Below, piece after piece: positions 35,114 to 45,175 of a stretch of 64,000 nucleotides of DNA; within the stretch, counting starts at the first letter, position 1; every line of letters starts with the position of its first letter. The notes beneath the pieces are model-generated. The model made no database searches and was not told the DNA's origin. It saw only the letters and a program-made list of their open reading frames with translations. A program made the translations under genes and the position numbers. Origin of the DNA: Methanospirillum hungatei (GTDB lineage Archaea > Halobacteriota > Methanomicrobia > Methanomicrobiales > Methanospirillaceae); the NCBI RefSeq assembly GCF_019263745.1, contig NZ_CP077107.1, forward strand, positions 3,100,001-3,164,000, given 5' to 3'.

Positions 35114-36196
35114 TAGGAGTTACGCAGATTGCCCTCCAAAAAAATTATAGCGCATATTTTGGCCTCTGAATATACTCTGAAATTGCAACTTTTGTGATTT
35201 GCCATTGAGCATTGTAAGGAGTAACACCATTCAAAAAATTGTTGACTTCGAGTCTTAGATATGCTCGAAGTGAGCAGTTAATATGATTTCGTTGAATAAT
35301 TGCTTTCCTAGCCTGACAATTTTCAACTCCACACAGTTCTTTAATTGCCCTGTGATAGTTCTCAATTGTCCAACAAATTGACTGTAAAACAAGCCTATCT
35401 TCATTATTCAACGGAATATAATTTGTGATCCAATACCTACTTGCACCTTTACGATTCACAGAGTGAAAAAGGCGAATAAATCCATATTTTTTCAAATGAA
35501 CTTCTAATCCATCTTCTGGAATCGCCAATTCTGATACTTGGACATTACCTAGGGCGTCAGGATTCACCATTCGATTTTTTTAACTCGTGTGAAATAATTC
35601 CACCCAAGTCGGTTAATGAACTTTAGATTCTCATTCCCAGAATACCAACTATCAAACATGATAAATGAAGGTTTAAATCCCCTCATATACGCCGTTTTAG
35701 CCATTTCCTGTAGATGATCATTTTTTGTCTTATCATCAACATCTTTATCATAAATTCGATAGTCAATGGGGAATGAAACGATTCCATCTGTCCAAATCAG
35801 GGTAATTAATCCAATTCCTTTAACGACCTTATGGTGCTTCCCGCTCCATTGATAGTAAGTTGCTTCAATCTTTTTAGAATGATTTTTATCGAGAACAGTG
35901 TCATCAAGAACCAACCAGCCGCTTTTTCGTTCAACAAATGGTTCTACCTCTCCCCACAACGTCTCAGGTGTTAGAGACTGTCTTGTTAGAAATCGGTTAA
36001 AAGTGTCGTGCGATATCGAAGATTCAGAGGTTGAATAACAATCGGCTACTTTTACACAAGAAACATCACAGCGAGCAGCGATGAGATAATTGATGTAATC
36101 AACATCCGTTGGCTGTTTGGTTACAGGCACGTATATTATTGGTGTTGTTAATATATATAGATCTTTCTATGATAAAAGTTAACTGCGTAACTCCTA
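35114..36196 (-). mobile_element. 1083-bp IS4/IS701-like insertion sequence
   Basis: The element begins TAGGAGTTACGCAG and ends with the exact reverse complement CTGCGTAACTCCTA (14-bp inverted ends). It is flanked by 4-bp CATA duplications and encodes one transposase in two frames. The family is inferred from the DDE protein (IS4/IS701 superfamily). Clean ends and an undamaged host gene indicate recent insertion. Confidence 0.88.
35145..36130 (-). CDS. Transposase of the IS4/IS701-like element, encoded in two frames (-1 frameshift)
   Basis: The first frame (36130 to 35564) covers ~188 residues with the first Asp in WLVLDDTVLDKNHSKK and the second in FIMFDSWYSGN. The second frame (35570 to 35145, start MVNPDALGNV) carries the catalytic Glu region (SICWTIENYHRAIKE). 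They meet at A7 (minus strand; 35575-35581), where a -1 slip turns VKK-IEW-stop into VKK-NRMVNPD. A7 slippage is a known way IS elements make full-length transposase, so the protein is probably ~328 residues. A one-base deletion cannot be excluded. Confidence 0.85.
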
Positions 36197-36200
36197 CATA
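36197..36200. repeat. Right CATA target duplication
   Basis: Second copy of the target duplication; see 35110-35113. Confidence 0.8.
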
Positions 36201-37244
36201 TTACAAAGTTCACCCCTGATGCAGTTTGTGATTGATAAAAATCATCGGGTATTATATTGGAATAAGGCCATTGAGACATTTTCAGGTATTTCTGCAAGCA
36301 CCATAATCGGAACGACAAATCATTGGAACCCCTTTTATCGGAAAGAGCGTCCGATGCTTGCTGATTTTCTGGTAGATGAGGATGTTAAGAATATATCCCA
36401 GTGGTATAGCGATAGAGTGATAAAGGCACCATATGTGAGTGGATCGTATGAAGGAATAGAATTTATGCCAGATGCAGAATCACCTGGAGGGTGGTTTTAT
36501 TTTACTGCTGCACCGGTCCGGGATATCAATGGGCGGATCATTGGAGCAGTTGAAACATTTCAGGATATCAGTGAAACTAAAAAACTTGAATCTGCATTGC
36601 AACTCACCCTTAAAAAATTAAATCTCTTATCCAGTATAACCAGGCACGATCTGCTCAATAAATTATCAATTCTTTCAGGACTGTGGTATCTCATCACCGA
36701 ATATGTACATGATCCAGAGGGAACAGAGATTCTTACAAGAGTTAAGGACACGAATGAATCTATTCAGCGTCAGTTAGCAATGACCCGTGAATACCAGGAG
36801 CTCGGAATCAAGGCTCCGGTATGGCAGAACCTATCCGACGTTTTTCATTCAGCGGTCAGGGAACTTGATTCCGGGCCGTTTGTGATTGATATTCCAGAAT
36901 CTTCGATTGAGATCTTTGCAGATGCTCTCCTTTCAAAAGTTTTTTACAATCTTTTTGAAAATGCAATCCGACATGGAGAGAAAGTCAGTCATATCCGGGT
37001 ATTGTATGCAATAACTGATAAGGAACTTCACATCACGGTGAACGATGATGGGGTAGGAATACCCTCTGGCGAAAAAGAGTACATCTTTGAACGGGGATAT
37101 GGTAAAAATACCGGGTGGGGATTGTTCCTTTCAAAAGAGATTCTTGAAATAACTGGAATTACTATCCGGGAAATCGGGACTCCGGGAGAAGGAGCAGTTT
37201 TTGAGATCATAGTACCTAAAACGGGATTCAGGAAAGAGGATTAA
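36197..37244 (+). pseudogene. C-terminal PAS-histidine kinase part of the split LytS-like sensor
   Basis: The fragment reads YILQSSPL then MQFVIDKNHRVLYWNKAIET, a second PAS domain, followed by GWFYFTAAPVRDINGRI, a phospho-acceptor helix (SITRHDLLNKLSILSGLW, His in RHDL) and an ATPase domain with NLFENAIRHG, the VNDDGVGIPSG loop and GYGKNTGWGLFLSKEI. The kinase core is complete, so only the insertion prevents a normal protein. The ATG at 36219 might still start a soluble truncated kinase. Methanogen kinases of this type often pair with response regulators encoded elsewhere. Confidence 0.88.
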
Positions 37245-37378
37245 GAGGATCCGGGACGGAACACAATAAGAAATGGTTCAAATCCTTTGGTTTAAATGTT
37301 ATCTGGAACCATTTCATAAAAATAGCTGTAAAGAAATTACACGGCGAAATGAGATATTCTGAAAATATCTAAAAAAAA

Positions 37379-38074
37379 TTACCTGGTGAAGGTCATTTCT
37401 TCAGCAATCGCATCAGGTTCAAGGCTCTTGGTGATGTTTACATTCATTGAATTGCCATCATCAGCCATTACAAAGGTAAATCCACCTTTCTCGATCCATG
37501 TTCCGTTAGATGTCATCCCATCCTCTGATACGGTTCCGTTCATTACTCCTGGATTATCATTATTATCGGGAAGTGGCTCGTTTGTTCCTGTGAGTACGAA
37601 TCCATCCTGGGTGAGATTATACGATTTCCACTCGGAAACATAATTTCCAGTCCAGGGATTTGCTGTATCTACAATTTCGCCTATCCGTGTCGCATTGCTG
37701 GTATACTGTGCTGGTTCGGTCATCGGACCCTGGGGATCGGTACTTCCGTTGATGGTAAATGACATTCGGTCGTTTGAAAAGGTATTTGTACTTTTTCCAC
37801 TTTCTATCCAAATTCCTGAATAGGTTTTTCCATCGGAAGAGAGGGTTCCTTCAAGATAGCCAGAATCATATTCAAGAAGATCCATGGGAACATAGGCACC
37901 AGAAATTCCAGATTCATCCTGTGATATATAAAGAGTGTATTGTGGAGATGACCAGGTACCGTTCCATGCATATTCTGATGCTGTTTTTATATCGGTTGCG
38001 TTCTCTGCGGATACAATCCCTGTAATCAGAATTGATAATACCAAAAATAAGCCAATTTTGCTAATAATCTTCAT
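37379..38074 (-). CDS. Secreted WNGTW-repeat protein, paralogue of 2165-2863
   Basis: The 231-residue product has a signal peptide (GLFLVLSILITGIVSAEN) and two repeat units of the WNGTW family: YAWNGTWSSPQYTLYISQDES and NPWTGNYVSEWKSYNLTQDG, each with GTL/GTV and GTWIEKGG-type returns. It shares the unit layout and numerous Asn-X-Thr sites with 2165-2863, and its terminal part with the relic at 33598. ATG 38074 is preferred over the in-frame TTG 38080. It is flanked by the sensor kinase and a binding protein, transcribed opposite to both. The function is unknown; three copies in one window suggest a locally amplified surface-protein family. Confidence 0.8.
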   Translation of the reverse strand: MKIISKIGLFLVLSILITGIVSAENATDIKTASEYAWNGTWSSPQYTLYISQDESGISGAYVPMDLLEYDSGYLEGTLSSDGKTYSGIWIESGKSTNTFSNDRMSFTINGSTDPQGPMTEPAQYTSNATRIGEIVDTANPWTGNYVSEWKSYNLTQDGFVLTGTNEPLPDNNDNPGVMNGTVSEDGMTSNGTWIEKGGFTFVMADDGNSMNVNITKSLEPDAIAEEMTFTR

Positions 38075-38358
38075 AAACAATCACTTGTTAGCATGCGAAA
38101 GGTTATCATGTGGGGAGATAAAGATGTCGGAATACTGTGAGAGTAAAAAAATATGTGATAAAATTACCCTGACTCATGTGTTCTTATTTGCATCTCCTTT
38201 TTGAGATTTATCATATCCAGGTAGAGATCTCTTCTGCAATATTCTACCCCCAATGAGAGAATTCACGACTTAAAAACATGTAATTTTCGGAATCATGCCT
38301 TCAGATGACAGAGATATAAATAATATTCACTTAAATATCTTCAATCCAAAGAAAATTT

Positions 38359-39639
38359 ATGGAAAACCTGTCGCCATTGTATATATTGAATCGAATATTT
38401 CTCCTTATGGTCATCTGCACAATTTCCCTCTCCGGATTCGGTGCTGCAGATAGTACGGCTAATGAAGAAGAGATCTCTCTTTATGCCTTAATTCCTACTG
38501 GAGAAGATATGTTATCAAAGGGGGAGGCAACGAAAGCGGCTCTGGAAATTGCATCAGAGGATATGAATGCCTTGTATGAAAAGACCGGATCTAAGAAAAG
38601 AGTCGTTGTTAATACCACCGATTACACATTAGAACCAGGTTCAGCCCTCGCCGCCATAGAACAATTGAATTCTCTGGGAATTCACATGGTCCTGGGGTAT
38701 TTTGCCAGTAGCGAACTGACAGAAATCAAACCATTTGCTGATTCACATGACATGCTCATCTTGTCAACAGGGAGCACAGCAACTTCACTCTCTGTTGATG
38801 ATAACATACTCCGATTCAATCCTGACGACTCAAACATGGCTGATACAATAGTAATGCTTCTGAAAAATGAGGGCATTCATGATATTGTTCCCCTGGTACG
38901 GGATGACATCTGGGGCAATGAACTGAGCTTGTTAATTCATGAAAAAATGGAAACAGATATGACCCTGGATGATATCGAACGATACGATCCTGAAGTAAGT
39001 TCCTATGAAGATGTTGTATCCAGGCTTGATACTCAGGTCGGAGCCGTTCTGGCAGAAGAAAAAGCAGAGAATGTAGGGGTGCTGGCACTTACGTTTGGTG
39101 AGATAGCACCGATCATGGAGGAGGCATCTGATGCAAAGTATCCAAACATCTCACGTGTCCGATGGTTTGGAACCGATGGAAACACCCTGATTCCTGACAT
39201 CACGAACTCACGAGTTGCATCGAAATTTGCAGAAGATCAAAAATTTACCGGAACAACATATTCCCGTTTCATTATGGCCCAGGAAACGCCGGTTACGGGT
39301 GAATTTATCACGAAAATTGGGTATGACCCTGACGGATATGCATATGGTACCTATGATATGGCGAAAATCGCAGTACATGCAATCGAACTCAAGGGATCTG
39401 ATGATGCACGTGCATTAAAGACAGCAGTAACTGCAGTTGCAGATATGTATTCAGGCCCTACTGGTGAAACATCTCTTATTGAAACTGGTGACCGATCTGA
39501 GATCCATTATGCATTCTGGACTGTAACAACCGATTCATCTGGAAAGGGTACCTGGGAGTTTGTCGGTGAAGCAAACAAATGGGAAGGCGAATCATCACCG
39601 GTCATCACCATGAAAGAAGATCATTTGAATGAAGAATAA
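38359..39639 (+). CDS. ABC-type branched-chain/periplasmic binding protein (receptor-ligand family)
   Basis: The 426-residue product has a signal peptide (IFLLMVICTISLSGFGAADS) and a type I periplasmic binding fold: ISLYALIPTGEDMLSKGEATKAALEIASEDM, LEPGSALAAIEQLNSLGIHMVLGYFAS, MLILSTGSTATSLSV, VVSRLDTQVGAVLAEE and a late GDRSEIHYAFWTV. This matches the Leu/Ile/Val or amide-type ligand-binding receptors. No permease or ATPase gene adjoins it, so it may serve a distant transporter or a sensor. The distance to the next gene is 216 bases with no operon signal. Confidence 0.85.
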   Translation: MENLSPLYILNRIFLLMVICTISLSGFGAADSTANEEEISLYALIPTGEDMLSKGEATKAALEIASEDMNALYEKTGSKKRVVVNTTDYTLEPGSALAAIEQLNSLGIHMVLGYFASSELTEIKPFADSHDMLILSTGSTATSLSVDDNILRFNPDDSNMADTIVMLLKNEGIHDIVPLVRDDIWGNELSLLIHEKMETDMTLDDIERYDPEVSSYEDVVSRLDTQVGAVLAEEKAENVGVLALTFGEIAPIMEEASDAKYPNISRVRWFGTDGNTLIPDITNSRVASKFAEDQKFTGTTYSRFIMAQETPVTGEFITKIGYDPDGYAYGTYDMAKIAVHAIELKGSDDARALKTAVTAVADMYSGPTGETSLIETGDRSEIHYAFWTVTTDSSGKGTWEFVGEANKWEGESSPVITMKEDHLNEE

Positions 39640-39855
39640 CCATCCTTTCTTTTCTTGAGAATCAGATCCAGGGATTAGAAAAGATCCTGGTACTCACCCT
39701 CGCCGATGTTGATACTACCACCAGTAATACCCACAGATATGCGGGAGATTGTTCATATGAAATCCATGGCTAGTACTGACCTAAATAGAATAATTATGGG
39801 ATAATTAATTACCTAATGAACCGTATGCTCATATTATCCTACAAGGAGGAATTCC

Positions 39856-40713
39856 ATGAACAACTCTCTAAAGATTATATTGACAATTTCGATTACTATT
39901 TGCTTCATAACCCTTTTAGGAGCAGCCGACACTCCCGACACTGATCAATATTATGGTGCGATGGAACCATTCATTCCCACGGTCCCCACGATCTCATTTA
40001 ACGACACCCCGGTTCAATATGCAGAGGTAAACGGAGTAACCCTCGGGTACCGGGAGTTTGGTTCCGGAGAGCCGCTCCTGATGATTGAGGGGTTCGGTGC
40101 CACCATGGATAACTGGGGGGAGAGTTTCATTGGCATCCTTTCCTCCAAATACCATGTGTATACCTATGATCACCGGGGAATGGGATATAGTAGTGATGGC
40201 GATATCGCTCCCTCAATGACACAATATGCAGATGATGCTGCAGCCCTGATGTCTGCTCTTGGGCATGAGCGTATGCATGTGTATGGCGCTTCAATGGGCT
40301 CCTCGATATCCCAACAACTGGTCATAGATCATCCTGACCGGGTATGGAAATTAATCCTTGATTCAAATACCTATAGTGTCTTAATTCCGGAAACGAAAGC
40401 CTTACATAATGTTATCGAGACTGTAGCAAGTAACTCATCAGAACCACAAGGGCTTCGAAATGAAGCTCAAGCAAACCTAAAGTGGAATGGATCCTTTGAG
40501 GGTCTTTCAGGGATTGATAATGATGTAATGCTTGTCGTCGGGACTGACGATGTTCTTACTCCTGATGAGGTTTCTCTTCAGATTGCAGGGAGAATCAATG
40601 GATCATGGCTTGTGCGATTCAAAGGACTTCCTCATACTGGATACCACAAAGCCCCGATCCAGTACGGACAGAATGCCTTAAATTTCCTTGCAATGAATGA
40701 ATCGCCCATGTGA
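39856..40713 (+). CDS. Secreted alpha/beta hydrolase
   Basis: The 285-residue product starts with a signal peptide (IILTISITICFITLLGAADT) and has the hydrolase core GEPLLMIEGFGATMDNW, YTYDHRGMGYSSDGD and the nucleophile elbow VYGASMGSSISQQL. Between the elbow and the late acid (LVVGTDDVLTPDEV) the usual lid domain is replaced by a short segment, making the protein smaller than typical lipases or haloperoxidases. The His is probably in LPHTGYHKAP. AAGGAGG directly upstream supports the start. A relic of its C-terminus lies at 33818-34014. The substrate is unknown. Confidence 0.82.
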   Translation: MNNSLKIILTISITICFITLLGAADTPDTDQYYGAMEPFIPTVPTISFNDTPVQYAEVNGVTLGYREFGSGEPLLMIEGFGATMDNWGESFIGILSSKYHVYTYDHRGMGYSSDGDIAPSMTQYADDAAALMSALGHERMHVYGASMGSSISQQLVIDHPDRVWKLILDSNTYSVLIPETKALHNVIETVASNSSEPQGLRNEAQANLKWNGSFEGLSGIDNDVMLVVGTDDVLTPDEVSLQIAGRINGSWLVRFKGLPHTGYHKAPIQYGQNALNFLAMNESPM

Positions 40714-40737
40714 ATACTAAATTCCCGGTAATACGTT

Positions 40738-40745
40738 CTTTTTTT
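40738..40745 (+). terminator. T-tract terminator after the hydrolase
   Basis: A run of seven to eight T follows ATACGTTC within 30 bases of the stop at 40713, a typical archaeal end signal. Confidence 0.45.
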
Positions 40746-40880
40746 GGAATTATGGTAACCGGATCAACTCACCGAACCATTTTTCTCGGGTATTCAGAGA
40801 AAAAATCCCTAATTATGGAGTATATGGAGAAATACTCGCCTTTTACAATTCCTTATTTGGTTTTAAATTGACAGTACTGT

Positions 40881-41720
40881 ATGTCTATATGGAAATATGG
40901 AATATTCCTTGTCTGTTTATGTTCATTTTTCTTGATTTCTCTCCCGGTTCTGGCAGTAGATCCGGGATCAGGAAATCTCACTCAGATCTGGCAACAAATG
41001 CAGGATTACCGTTTTGTGGATCTCACCCATACTTTTGAACCAGGTATCCCACACTGGAAAGGGGATCCAGATGAGACAGTAGAAACCCTCTACTCGTACG
41101 AACCAGGGAATGGAACACTCGGTTCAGGTTTTTATATGCAGTATTATTGCCATGTCGGGCAATGGGGAACTCATGTTGACCCTCCGGCACATTTCATAAA
41201 AGGACTCCGAACCCTTGATCAGATAAGTCCACGGGAGATGATTCTCCCCCTGGTAGTGATAGATATTCACGAAAAGGTGTATCAAAACCCGGATTATGTT
41301 GTCACAATTGATGATGTAAAGGACTGGGAAGAGAAAAACGGTCAGATACCTGAAGGCTCTTTTGTCGCTCTTCGGACCGACTGGTCAAAACACTGGCCTG
41401 ACCAAGATGAAATGCAGAATACCGATTCCTTCGGGGTTGCCCACTATCCGGGATGGAGCCAGGAGGTACTCACCTACCTGTATGAACAGCGAAATATTAC
41501 TGCATCCGGACATGAAACAACCGATACTGACCCAGGTATTGTTGTAAGCCAGGACAAATATCCACTGGAGACCTACATTCTTTCCCAGAATAAATATCAG
41601 GTTGAATTATTGACAAATTTGGATCAGGTTTCTGAAGTTGGAGCTCTGATCGTTGTTGCATTCCCAAAACCTCTCGATGGATCTGGATTCCCAGCCAGAG
41701 TTTTTGCTATATGCCCGTAA
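40881..41720 (+). CDS. Secreted cyclase/kynurenine formamidase-like metal hydrolase
   Basis: The 279-residue product has a signal peptide (YGIFLVCLCSFFLISLPVLAV) and the cyclase-family metal motif HVGQWGTHVDPPAHF (H-x-G-T-H-x-D-x-P-x-H), a strong signature of kynurenine formamidase and related hydrolases. Further family segments are VDLTHTFEPGIPHWKGDPDE, VALRTDWSKHWP and ITASGHETTDTDPGI. Export is unusual for formamidases, so the substrate may be an amide or lactone outside the cell. It is followed by ~315 bases without a gene. Confidence 0.85.
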   Translation: MSIWKYGIFLVCLCSFFLISLPVLAVDPGSGNLTQIWQQMQDYRFVDLTHTFEPGIPHWKGDPDETVETLYSYEPGNGTLGSGFYMQYYCHVGQWGTHVDPPAHFIKGLRTLDQISPREMILPLVVIDIHEKVYQNPDYVVTIDDVKDWEEKNGQIPEGSFVALRTDWSKHWPDQDEMQNTDSFGVAHYPGWSQEVLTYLYEQRNITASGHETTDTDPGIVVSQDKYPLETYILSQNKYQVELLTNLDQVSEVGALIVVAFPKPLDGSGFPARVFAICP

Positions 41721-42036
41721 AAAAGAAAAATGAAACAATGAGTTAATTTTTTAAATCAGTAACTACCTCCCCTTTTCCTATAACGACCTTCTTAAAAAGA
41801 AGTACATCTATCCATATTCTTTTGTATATTTTCAGTAGATCTCCATCTCAAATCCCGGGTTAATAAAATCTTGCGTTTATACATCATACAGAGATAATCA
41901 TCACTTCGCTTCTCTCCTGCGTTGAGGGGAGTTGGATATCCATCCAGTCATAAAAGACATATCAGAGAGAATTTTTAGAATTAAAGAAAAGAATATCTTA
42001 ATATCATCACACCTACATCATCTGAATATCGTTATT
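41721..42036. other. Intergenic region upstream of the 5TMR protein
   Basis: This ~315-bp AT-rich interval has no accepted gene. A TTG at 41932 directly after GAGGGGAG keeps the downstream frame open, but the spacing is wrong for a start. Confidence 0.35.
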
Positions 42037-42696
42037 ATGACATCATCACAGCCCCATGGTTTTTTTGGAGATTATCTCACCCTTTTTGCAGCATGTGAAG
42101 TGTATATTTATGTTTTCATGGAGATTGTTACAAAAATTCACGTTGTAGAACAAGTAATCTTTAAAAGGGCAACAAACCGTGACTATATCGGTTTTGTGAT
42201 AATCTTTGGTTTATTCTCTATTTTTGGCACTTATATCGGTATCCCTGTGGAGGATGGAGTTATAAGTAACATCAGGGATCTGTCACCAATGATCAGCGGG
42301 CTTGTGGGTGGCCCATATGTGGGATTCATAGTAGGATTAATCGGAGGAGTTCACCGCTTCTCTCTAGGAGGAGAGACCGCAGTTACCTGTCTGATTGCAA
42401 CAGTTCTGGCAGGGCTCTTTGCAGGCATATTGTATCACCTGAATAAAGGGAAATTACCGGGAATCATCCCTGCTATGGCATTTGCTGCAGCATTTGAAAT
42501 ATTTCATGGATTCATTGGAATGATAATGGTGCAGCCATTGAGTGAAGGAATAGAATTATTCTTCAGGGTAACGCCAAGCATGGTTATTGCAAATGCACTT
42601 GGTCTGGCAATCAGTATCATTATTGTGAATAGTAAAATTGAACTTGAGTCCTTTTTACACCCAGAAGTGCAGGAAAATAAAGAAATAGAGTCATGA
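42037..42696 (+). CDS. Membrane-only LytS-like 5TM receptor domain protein
   Basis: The ~219-residue protein consists of the 5TMR-LYT sensor region alone, about six hydrophobic helices, with motifs ISNIRDLSPMISGLVGGPYVG and GGVHRFSLGGETAVT that match the sensor at 34079-35113 and GILYHLNKG before the fifth helix. No PAS or kinase follows. It could be a free receptor that signals through a partner, or the truncated remains of a kinase. ATG 42037 aligns with the N-terminus of the paralogue; the open frame runs back to a TTG at 41932. Confidence 0.7.
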   Translation: MTSSQPHGFFGDYLTLFAACEVYIYVFMEIVTKIHVVEQVIFKRATNRDYIGFVIIFGLFSIFGTYIGIPVEDGVISNIRDLSPMISGLVGGPYVGFIVGLIGGVHRFSLGGETAVTCLIATVLAGLFAGILYHLNKGKLPGIIPAMAFAAAFEIFHGFIGMIMVQPLSEGIELFFRVTPSMVIANALGLAISIIIVNSKIELESFLHPEVQENKEIES

Positions 42697-42771
42697 ATCC
42701 CAGAGGCACCATTCCGTCAGAGGGAGGGCGAACATAAAAATTAGTATGGTTTTATATTGACGATGATCAGG

Positions 42772-43263
42772 TCATACCTGCTCATCAGCTATCTCATACC
42801 TATAAAACCGGTGATCATTCCAGAGCCATTCACAAGCCAGCACAGCAGGAACAAACATGGGTTTATACCGAATTCTGATACGAAATCTCTTTTTCGTACG
42901 GTCCCGGACTACTCTTTTTCCATGTACCTGTTGATGGCAGGTATGGCAGAGAACACGAAGGTTTCCGGTAGTTGAGTCTCCTCCCATGGAGAGTGGGATG
43001 ATGTGATGGACCGACAGATCTTTTTGTTCTCCACAGATCTGGCATCGGTATCCATCTCTCTGCAGTATCTGCCGACGGATAACATTCCAATACTGCGGTC
43101 GTCTTCCTCTGATGGATGCATGTTCTTGCTCCACCCATGAATAAAAAAGATCCCTACATCGGGGAGAACAGCATGAATCAAAGGATTGGTCGGAATCAAG
43201 AGGCATCTCACACCAGCGACAAAGCCCTGTGTGCTTTTGGATTGTCTCACCGGATTGATTCAT
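42772..43263 (-). CDS. HNH endonuclease
   Basis: The 163-residue protein has a C4 zinc cluster near the start (CRWCEMPLDSDQSF then CCSPRC) and an HNH core (CQICGEQKDLSVHHIIPLSMGG, then NLRVLCHTCHQQVHG). The His-His-Asn and zinc residues are all present. Such nucleases act as restriction or homing nucleases, or in mobile elements. It stands alone and is not next to a methylase, so its target is unknown. Confidence 0.9.
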   Translation of the reverse strand: MNQSGETIQKHTGLCRWCEMPLDSDQSFDSCCSPRCRDLFYSWVEQEHASIRGRRPQYWNVIRRQILQRDGYRCQICGEQKDLSVHHIIPLSMGGDSTTGNLRVLCHTCHQQVHGKRVVRDRTKKRFRIRIRYKPMFVPAVLACEWLWNDHRFYRYEIADEQV

Positions 43264-43409
43264 CCAGACAATACATCAACCTGCAAACATATATTATTAA
43301 CGATTTAATCTATTATCTTCAATAAAATATATTGAACTATGATTTTATTGTAACGAATATATTCTCATGAGAAAAACACTATCTTTACTAAATACTATGA
43401 AAACATGCT

Positions 43410-44282
43410 ATGAACCCAACCGCCCTTCCATACCTGGAAGAAGTACAAACCCATGAAAAAAATGCATCTTCCACTTTCCCCCCACGATCTAAGGAAGACA
43501 ATATTGAGCCGGATGTGAGATGCTCAGCTAGAAACAGGATTGAAACTCATATTCGCCCATATCAAAAGACCTCCCTTGCATGGGAATTATTAACAAAAGT
43601 AAGTCCTATTTCTGTCCTTTGGGACATGGCTGCTTTCACGACCACCGGGCGGCTCAGGATGAATGATCATGGGAGTATACATGCACAGGTCACTGCCGTA
43701 TCTGCCCTCACCATTCTGGATCTTCTCTCCTCATCAGAGATTGAACCTGACATTATGAAAAAGGGGGGTGATCTGGATGATGCGACGCTTATTGTTCTTG
43801 TAAGTGCCGTATGTCATGATATCGGGAATGCCATTCACCGGGATGACCATCTGTCACATTCCATGATGCTGGCTCAGCCAATCCTTGACAATATCCTTCC
43901 AGTTATTTATCCAGATCCGAAAACCTCTCTGCTTATCAGAACATTTATTCTATCTGCAATTCATTCACATCATGGAGATCCAAAACCTCTTACTATCGAA
44001 GGGAGTATCATTAGTGTCGCTGATGCCTGTGATATGACAAAAGGCCGGGCATATCATTCAACCGATATCTCCACCGCTTCCATGCATGCAATATCCACTT
44101 TGGCTATAGATGATGTGAGCATCACCAGAGGGTTGAATCGTCCGGTCGAGATCCAGATTGTTATGTCCCAGATTGCCGGGATGTTCCAGGTCCATGAAAC
44201 TCTGATACCAAAGATCAACGCAGGATTATTAAAAGAACAGATAAATGTCTATATTCCGCTCCAGGACCAGTATATCTATTAA
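43410..44282 (+). CDS. HD-domain metal-dependent phosphohydrolase
   Basis: The 290-residue protein has an HD signature (HDIGNAIHRDDHLSHSMM; metal-binding His and Asp) and later SAIHSHHGDPKPL with SVADACDMTKGRA. It carries no membrane helix. HD hydrolases act on nucleotides or cyclic di-nucleotides; the substrate here cannot be assigned. No ribosome-binding site is evident at ATG 43410, so translation may be leaderless. Confidence 0.85.
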   Translation: MNPTALPYLEEVQTHEKNASSTFPPRSKEDNIEPDVRCSARNRIETHIRPYQKTSLAWELLTKVSPISVLWDMAAFTTTGRLRMNDHGSIHAQVTAVSALTILDLLSSSEIEPDIMKKGGDLDDATLIVLVSAVCHDIGNAIHRDDHLSHSMMLAQPILDNILPVIYPDPKTSLLIRTFILSAIHSHHGDPKPLTIEGSIISVADACDMTKGRAYHSTDISTASMHAISTLAIDDVSITRGLNRPVEIQIVMSQIAGMFQVHETLIPKINAGLLKEQINVYIPLQDQYIY

Positions 44283-44447
44283 AAAAGGCAGGATGGGAAA
44301 TAATCAACACCGATCTGATCAGGATACCAGATTTTTGCACTAATTATTGCAGAGATTCAGGTGTTTTTGATATTCATCAGAACACTTTTTTGGGCCTGAT
44401 TATGGGTTCAAAAAATATTAATTGAATAATGACAAACCTGTCTTAAA

Positions 44448-45005
44448 ATGAACCCAATCGTATTTTTGATTTCATTTCTGCCATGGATACTATTCGGATT
44501 ATTTGCCGGGCATTCTCTGGTTGAACTTGAAACTGCTCTTATTATCTCTTTGGTTATTTCGGTTATCGTCGGATACCGAGATATGCGGGACAAACTCATC
44601 GTTCCCTGGGTGACATTCTCCTTCTTTGTAGGAATGGCCGTAGCCCTGATAGTCCTTCAGTGGTATAGTATCATCCCGTATATTGGAATTGCATCAAACA
44701 CAGTTCTCACGGGAATTGCATTCGGAAGCCTTGCAATTGGTATTCCCTTTACCATCCAGTATGCTAAACGGGATGTTCCCCGCGAACGTTGGGAGAACCC
44801 GGTTTTCATTCAGATTAATAAAGTCCTCACAGCATTCTGGGGGATTCTCTTCCTGCTGGGATTACTGCTGAGTATATACAAGTTCTTTTATCCAGATACG
44901 CTGGGTATCTTTGGAGATGCGTACATGTGGATATCCATTATCGTCGGGATCGTTTTCACCATGAAATACCCGGCTTATGCGAAAGCCAAAAGTCAGACCC
45001 AATAA
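44448..45005 (+). CDS. Polytopic membrane protein of unknown function
   Basis: The 185-residue product has about six hydrophobic segments, starting PIVFLISFLPWILFGLFAGH and LETALIISLVISVIVGY. A charged loop (YAKRDVPRERWENPVF) separates the third and fourth pairs. The final helices (FWGILFLLGLLLSIYKFF, YMWISIIVGIVFTMKYP) are followed by a short basic tail. I do not recognise the family. No operon partner is apparent. Confidence 0.65.
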   Translation: MNPIVFLISFLPWILFGLFAGHSLVELETALIISLVISVIVGYRDMRDKLIVPWVTFSFFVGMAVALIVLQWYSIIPYIGIASNTVLTGIAFGSLAIGIPFTIQYAKRDVPRERWENPVFIQINKVLTAFWGILFLLGLLLSIYKFFYPDTLGIFGDAYMWISIIVGIVFTMKYPAYAKAKSQTQ

Positions 45006-45175
45006 AATACCATGAAATTATCGGCCATACTTTTTGACCGGTTCTACCCATTTAAGGATGTAATTGCAGAGGAACACCGTTTATGAAGGCCCTGTTCCCA
45101 ACAGATGAAGAAATCTCTCTCAAATAACAATCAAAAGGGAGAAGGGGTACCCATGCTGGATAACCGGATGACACA

